This document shows, piece by piece, positions 34,083 to 37,706 of a DNA stretch of 37,706 nucleotides (position 1 is its first letter; each line of letters opens with the position of its first letter). A program made the translations under genes and the position numbers. A model generated the notes under the pieces. It had not been told where the DNA came from and searched no databases. It saw only the letters and a list, made by a program, of their open reading frames with translations. Source of the DNA: a candidate division WOR-1 bacterium RIFOXYB2_FULL_36_35 (GTDB taxonomy: Bacteria > Margulisbacteria > WOR-1 > XYC2-FULL-46-14 > XYC2-FULL-37-10); assembly GCA_001771505.1 (NCBI GenBank), contig MEUA01000002.1, forward strand, positions 1 through 37,706. Direction: 5' to 3'.

Positions 34083-34103
34083 CCCCGATTAGAATAATCG
34101 GGG
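34083..34103. repeat. CCCCGATTA-GAA-TAATCGGGG hairpin at the hemW stop
   Basis: 9-bp arms and a 3-base loop, immediately after the hemW TAA, which is part of the flanking TTTAACCCC sequence. It may terminate lepA-hemW transcripts before the hrcA promoter. Confidence 0.8.
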
Positions 34104-35273
34104 TTAAATAAATTCTTCAAAAACTAAATTTCCAAAAAAGAGACCTTTTTTTGTAAGCTTTATTCTTTTATTTTTTTCTTCAAGGAAGTCTTCTCTCTTT
34201 AATTTTTCAACTTCATTTTCAAATCCGTTAAATTTTTCTTTTGGGATCCCTTCGATCAATCTTAGCCCCATAAAGATTGTCTCTTTTGCGGCATAGGTAA
34301 TATCTTCTTCATGTTTTATTTTTACAACTGGTTTTGAATCTAGATATTCTTCTATTGTTTCTGGGTTGCCCCATCTTTTTCCGTTTATATGAGAGTGGGC
34401 TCCCGCTCCAATGCCTATATAGTTTCTATTTTCCCAATAAGTTATATTGTGGCGGCACTCAAGACCTTTTTTTGCAAAATTTGATATTTCATAATGATGA
34501 TATCCATTCTCTTTGATAAAATCGATCGCAAATTCATACATTTGCGCGTCGAGATCCTCATTCAAAAGACGACGATTCAAATCGTTCCCTTTTGATGTTA
34601 ATTTTTCATAAAGGGGTGTTCCCTCCTCAACTTGCAAATTGTAGGTTGAGAGATGCTCTGGTTTCAAATTTAACGCATTTTTTAAATCGTTCTGCCACTC
34701 CTTTAAGGTTTGTTCGGGGATTGCAAAGATAAGGTCGAGGTTTATATTATCAAAGCCGGCATCTCTTGCAGCATCAAATGCCTGATATATTTTTTTTATG
34801 TCATGTATACGCCCCAGTGTTTTTAAATGTTTATTATTGAACGATTGTACTCCGATTGAAATGCGGTTAATTCCAAAGTCTCTCAAGGCTTTAAGATATT
34901 CTTTGTCAATTGTTCCCGGGTTTGCTTCAATAGTGATTTCTAAATTTGACATTGCCTGCCCATCCTGCAGACGGGGAAACTTAGGTATTAGCTTTTGAAT
35001 ATTAGAGATTAGAAATTCGAAATTAGATATTGGCAGAAGGGTAGGAGTTCCTCCTCCGAAATAGATAGTAGATAGCGGAAAGCGGTTTGCAGAGAGGAGA
35101 AAATGCAATTCTTCTGTTAGTTTACTAATATATTGATCCATCAAATCTTCTTTGCCGGCGTATGATGCAAAGTCGCAGTAGCTGCATTTTTGTTTGCAAA
35201 AGGGGATGTGAATATAAAGCGAAGAGAGAGAATTGTTATTATGGAGTTCTTCTTGTTTTTTATTTTTTCCCAT
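34104..35273 (-). CDS. hemW: HemW-like radical SAM protein (coproporphyrinogen III oxidase family)
   Basis: 389 residues. The radical SAM motif is C26-x3-C30-x2-C33 (IPFCKQKCSYCDF). GGGTPTLLP, TIEANPGT, GINRISIGVQSF, a NLDLIFAIPEQT strand and YEISNFAKKGLECRHN are the standard HemN/HemW signatures. HemW proteins lack the fourth Cys of HemN and are linked to heme insertion into proteins rather than coproporphyrinogen oxidation. The gene sits between lepA and hrcA, as in Bacillus. Between GGTPTLLP and EITIEANPG there is an unusual stretch (ISNFEFLISN, then FPRLQDGQAMSN) encoded by TCTAATTTCGAATTTC-type and CCCCGTCTGCAGGATGGG-type repeats, suggesting in-frame repeat insertion. The stop codon belongs to a palindromic repeat. 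Confidence 0.93.
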   Translation of the reverse strand: MGKNKKQEELHNNNSLSSLYIHIPFCKQKCSYCDFASYAGKEDLMDQYISKLTEELHFLLSANRFPLSTIYFGGGTPTLLPISNFEFLISNIQKLIPKFPRLQDGQAMSNLEITIEANPGTIDKEYLKALRDFGINRISIGVQSFNNKHLKTLGRIHDIKKIYQAFDAARDAGFDNINLDLIFAIPEQTLKEWQNDLKNALNLKPEHLSTYNLQVEEGTPLYEKLTSKGNDLNRRLLNEDLDAQMYEFAIDFIKENGYHHYEISNFAKKGLECRHNITYWENRNYIGIGAGAHSHINGKRWGNPETIEEYLDSKPVVKIKHEEDITYAAKETIFMGLRLIEGIPKEKFNGFENEVEKLKREDFLEEKNKRIKLTKKGLFFGNLVFEEFI

Positions 35274-35291
35274 CGTATTATTTGTCTTTTT

Positions 35292-37082
35292 TTACTTTCC
35301 GCTCCCTATTTTTAAGACTGCCATAAATGCTTCCTGAGGAATATCAACCGTTCCTACGCGCTTCATCCTTTTTTTCCCTTCTTTTTGTTTTTCAAGAAGT
35401 TTTCTTTTTCTGGTTACATCTCCTCCATAGCATTTTTGAAGGACATCTTTTCTTAATGCTGGTTTTGTTTCACGAGCAATCACTTTGCTTCCGATTGAGG
35501 CTTGAATGGGGACTTGAAATTGGTGGCGGGGGATTACCTCTTTTAGTTTTTCTACAAGAGCTTTCCCTTTGTAATACGCTTTTTCTCTATGTACTATGGT
35601 AGACAGGGCATCGACAGGTTCTTCATTCAGCAGGACATCCATTTTAACAAGATCTGCTTTTTTGTAACCGATCGGCTCATAGTCCATAGACGCGTATCCT
35701 CGGGAGGCCGATTTCATAATATCATGGTAATCTGAGACCAATTCTGACAACGGGATCTCATAATGGATCATTGCTCTTGAAGGATCGAGATATTCGATCC
35801 CTTTATATTCTCCTCGCTTATCCATGGTGATCTCCATAAGTTTTCCTATGTATTCACTTGGCGTAAAAATTGTCAGTTTGCAGTAAGGCTCTTCAATGCT
35901 TTCTATTTCTGAAGGGGAGGGGAATTGTGCCGGATTATCTATAAATATTGGCTCTTTGTTTTTTAAACTTATCTTATATATCACATTTGGAGCTGTCGCT
36001 ATTAACTCTATATTGTGTTCGCGTTCAAGTCTCTCTTGAACAATTTCTAAATGTAGAAGTCCCAAAAATCCACACCGGAAACCGAACCCCAAAGCGACGG
36101 AAGTCTCTTTTTCAAAAAAGAGGGCGGCATCATTTAATTGTAATTTTTCAAGAGCTTCTGCTAAATGTTCAAAATCGCCTTGGTTTATAGGATAAAAACC
36201 GCAAAAAACCATAGATTTTATCGGTTTGTATCCGGGGAGAGGTTCTTTTGCCATGTTTTTTTCATAGGTTATTGTATCTCCCACCCTACATTCTTTGACA
36301 TTTTTTACGCCGGAAATTATGTAGCCGACTTCTCCCGGGGTAAGCTCTTCTTTTTTTACAAAACCCAACCGCAGAGTTCCAATCTCTATCACCTCATAAT
36401 TTGCTCCCGTCCCCATCATTTTAATTTTTGTGCCAGTTTTGAGAATTCCGTTTACTATTCTTATATAGGCGATTACACCCTTGTAGCTATCATAATGGGA
36501 GTCAAAGATTAGCGCTTGCAAAGGGGCTTTCTCGTCTCCTTGGGGAGGGGGTATTTTTTTTATGATGGATTCTAAAATATCTTCCATTCCAATCCCTTCT
36601 TTTGCGCTTGCAAGAACAATCTCTTCTTTTTTAAAGCCGAATACATTTTGCAATTCCTCAGTTACTTTTTCTATTTCTGCGTTTGGAAGATCTATTTTAT
36701 TAATGACAGGGATTATTGTTAAGTTGCTGTTTAGGGCAAGATATGAATTTGCCAAAGTTTGGGCTTCTATTCCTTGGGTGGCGTCAACTATTAGTATTGC
36801 TCCTTCGCAGGCGGCCAGTGAACGGGATACCTCATAAGAAAAATCTACATGTCCAGGGGTATCTATCAGATTGATGGTATAACCTTTGTATTCCATTTTA
36901 ATTGCTTGAGCTTTGATGGTAATTCCACGTTCTCGCTCCAGGTCCATTGTATCAAGAACCTGTTCCTTCATATTTCTTTTGTCTATGGTTCCTGTAAACT
37001 CAAGAAGCCTGTCGGCGATAGTTGATTTACCATGATCTATGTGAGCTATAATTGAAAAATTGCGAATCTTTTTTATATCCAT
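35292..37082 (-). CDS. lepA: Elongation factor 4 (LepA GTPase)
   Basis: LepA is a ribosome-binding GTPase related to EF-G, thought to back-translocate or help subunit assembly. 596 residues, the usual length. GTPase motifs: [17 protein letters not shown] (G1), [12 protein letters not shown] (G2), [12 protein letters not shown] (G3) and NKIDLPNA (G4). The LepA-specific C-terminal domain is present, with [20 protein letters not shown] and [16 protein letters not shown]. The first gene of the lepA-hemW pair (18-bp gap). The start has no Shine-Dalgarno; a TAAAAT hexamer ends 6 bases before the ATG, suggesting a leaderless transcript. Confidence 0.98.
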   Translation of the reverse strand: MDIKKIRNFSIIAHIDHGKSTIADRLLEFTGTIDKRNMKEQVLDTMDLERERGITIKAQAIKMEYKGYTINLIDTPGHVDFSYEVSRSLAACEGAILIVDATQGIEAQTLANSYLALNSNLTIIPVINKIDLPNAEIEKVTEELQNVFGFKKEEIVLASAKEGIGMEDILESIIKKIPPPQGDEKAPLQALIFDSHYDSYKGVIAYIRIVNGILKTGTKIKMMGTGANYEVIEIGTLRLGFVKKEELTPGEVGYIISGVKNVKECRVGDTITYEKNMAKEPLPGYKPIKSMVFCGFYPINQGDFEHLAEALEKLQLNDAALFFEKETSVALGFGFRCGFLGLLHLEIVQERLEREHNIELIATAPNVIYKISLKNKEPIFIDNPAQFPSPSEIESIEEPYCKLTIFTPSEYIGKLMEITMDKRGEYKGIEYLDPSRAMIHYEIPLSELVSDYHDIMKSASRGYASMDYEPIGYKKADLVKMDVLLNEEPVDALSTIVHREKAYYKGKALVEKLKEVIPRHQFQVPIQASIGSKVIARETKPALRKDVLQKCYGGDVTRKRKLLEKQKEGKKRMKRVGTVDIPQEAFMAVLKIGSGK

Positions 37083-37088
37083 ATTTTA

Positions 37089-37094
37089 ATTTTA
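37089..37094 (-). promoter_or_regulatory. -10-like TAAAAT before lepA
   Basis: On the minus strand, TAAAAT is followed by 6 bases (a second TAAAAT) and then the ATG. No good -35 is visible at 17 bp. The layout is the same as upstream of dnaJ. Confidence 0.4.
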
Positions 37095-37169
37095 TCATAT
37101 ATATAAAGAAAAGGTCGCAATCCCACGCCCTGCTAAAATATTTGGAGTGCTTGAATAAAATATCCTGAA

Positions 37170-37189
37170 CCCCGATTTCCTAATCGGGG
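37170..37189. repeat. CCCCGATTTCC/TAATCGGGG palindrome
   Basis: Identical to the internal palindrome of the MITE-like copy at 7077-7176 and followed by the same GTGAA. It lies between divergent lepA and the partial gene at 37234. Confidence 0.75.
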
Positions 37190-37233
37190 TGAAATTTCAT
37201 CTTTATTCTTTTGATAAATATCATAGAAGAATC

Positions 37234-37706
37234 ATGCTTAGAAAAAAAGTTATATCTTTTAATGTGCAAGAAGTTGAAAAGAGGGTCTTAGCAAAAGATT
37301 TGCTAAGCGAGCTTGATAAGTGTGATTCTTTAAGTGAGACAATAATTCAGCAAATCAAAGAATTTGGCCTGCCATTTACAACAACACGCATTAAAGAAGC
37401 CTTTGCCAACGGACACTTAAAAGATTTTTTACAACAAAGGATAAAAAGTCTAAAGCAACAAACAGCAAGCAGCTTAGCGCAAGAAGAAGTAGTAGATAGT
37501 GACCTGTTATCATTAAAATCCCAAAAGATGGAACAAGTATTGGAGCAGATAATAGCCTCCCAGGAATTAAGGGATAAATTATTACTTTTTCCGAAATTTA
37601 CCAGAGACTTATTAATTAAACTACGGGAAGAATATTGTAGTCGATATCACTATTCCAATTACGGACTGAAAGAGCTTTTAGATAAAGGGTTAGGAATTCT
37701 TTTTAC
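37234..37706 (+). CDS. Hypothetical protein, 5' part; paralog of the 15915-16979 gene
   Basis: The open frame starts at ATG 37234 (AGAAGA upstream) and runs off the window; about 157 residues are visible. The N-terminal ~70 residues match the 15915-16979 protein: KKVISF; then AKDLLSEL; then IKEFGLPFTTTRIKEAFANG and LKDFLQQ. After that the two diverge; this one continues with a Gln/Leu-rich helical stretch and a KFTRDLLIKLREEYCSRYHY segment. No named family, signal peptide or membrane span. The shared module suggests a lineage-specific gene family. Confidence 0.7.
   Translation, partial: MLRKKVISFNVQEVEKRVLAKDLLSELDKCDSLSETIIQQIKEFGLPFTTTRIKEAFANGHLKDFLQQRIKSLKQQTASSLAQEEVVDSDLLSLKSQKMEQVLEQIIASQELRDKLLLFPKFTRDLLIKLREEYCSRYHYSNYGLKELLDKGLGILF

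Overview
The window is AT-rich bacterial chromosome from a diderm organism. It encodes a TonB-dependent outer-membrane receptor, TonB, PorV-like and other outer-membrane barrels, and secreted proteins with FlgD-like C-terminal domains. It also keeps gene orders best known from Gram-positive genomes: lepA-hemW-hrcA-grpE-dnaK-dnaJ-rsmE-mtaB, and DUF2905-queA-tgt-secD-secF. This mixture suggests an uncultured lineage near Candidatus Saganbacteria (WOR-1)/Margulisbacteria. That placement is inference from gene content; no marker tree was possible.

Layout. Positions 1-2400 hold the end of ilvN, a reverse-strand unknown gene, ilvC and a small membrane exporter. Positions 2465-4377 hold a TIGR03960 radical SAM protein and a short DUF2344 partner. 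Positions 4442-7027 encode a large secreted beta-helix protein, followed by a small reverse SH3-like gene. Positions 7672-12421 encode an M23 peptidase, RsmI, a TonB-dependent receptor, TonB, a DUF2905 membrane protein and a small coiled-coil protein. Positions 12443-22267 contain queA, tgt, secD and secF, broken up by reverse-strand blocks: a PorV-like/FlgD-domain pair, an unknown gene with a paralog at the window end, and a two-gene operon with an ADP-ribosyltransferase-like protein. Positions 23151-37082 are the heat-shock and translation supercluster on the minus strand. It is split between dnaK and dnaJ by a plus-strand two-gene cassette, 26298-30642. A partial unknown gene runs off the right end.

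Most notable content. (1) The 26298-30642 cassette: a 981-residue protein with about ten 34-41-residue helical repeats, next to a divergent radical SAM protein (CxxxCxxC). I recognise no named system. (2) A repeat family built on CCCCGAT...ATCGGGG palindromes, including two roughly 100-bp MITE-like copies in opposite orientation. Members overlap stop codons of several genes and one lies inside grpE. (3) Other repeats inserted in frame into mtaB, rsmE, tgt and probably hemW, resembling in style the Rickettsia palindromic elements. (4) A -10-like hexamer placed 6-8 bases before the start codon at several genes, suggesting leaderless transcripts. (5) A CIRCE operator in front of a compact hrcA.

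No tRNA, rRNA, CRISPR array, transposase or phage gene was seen.
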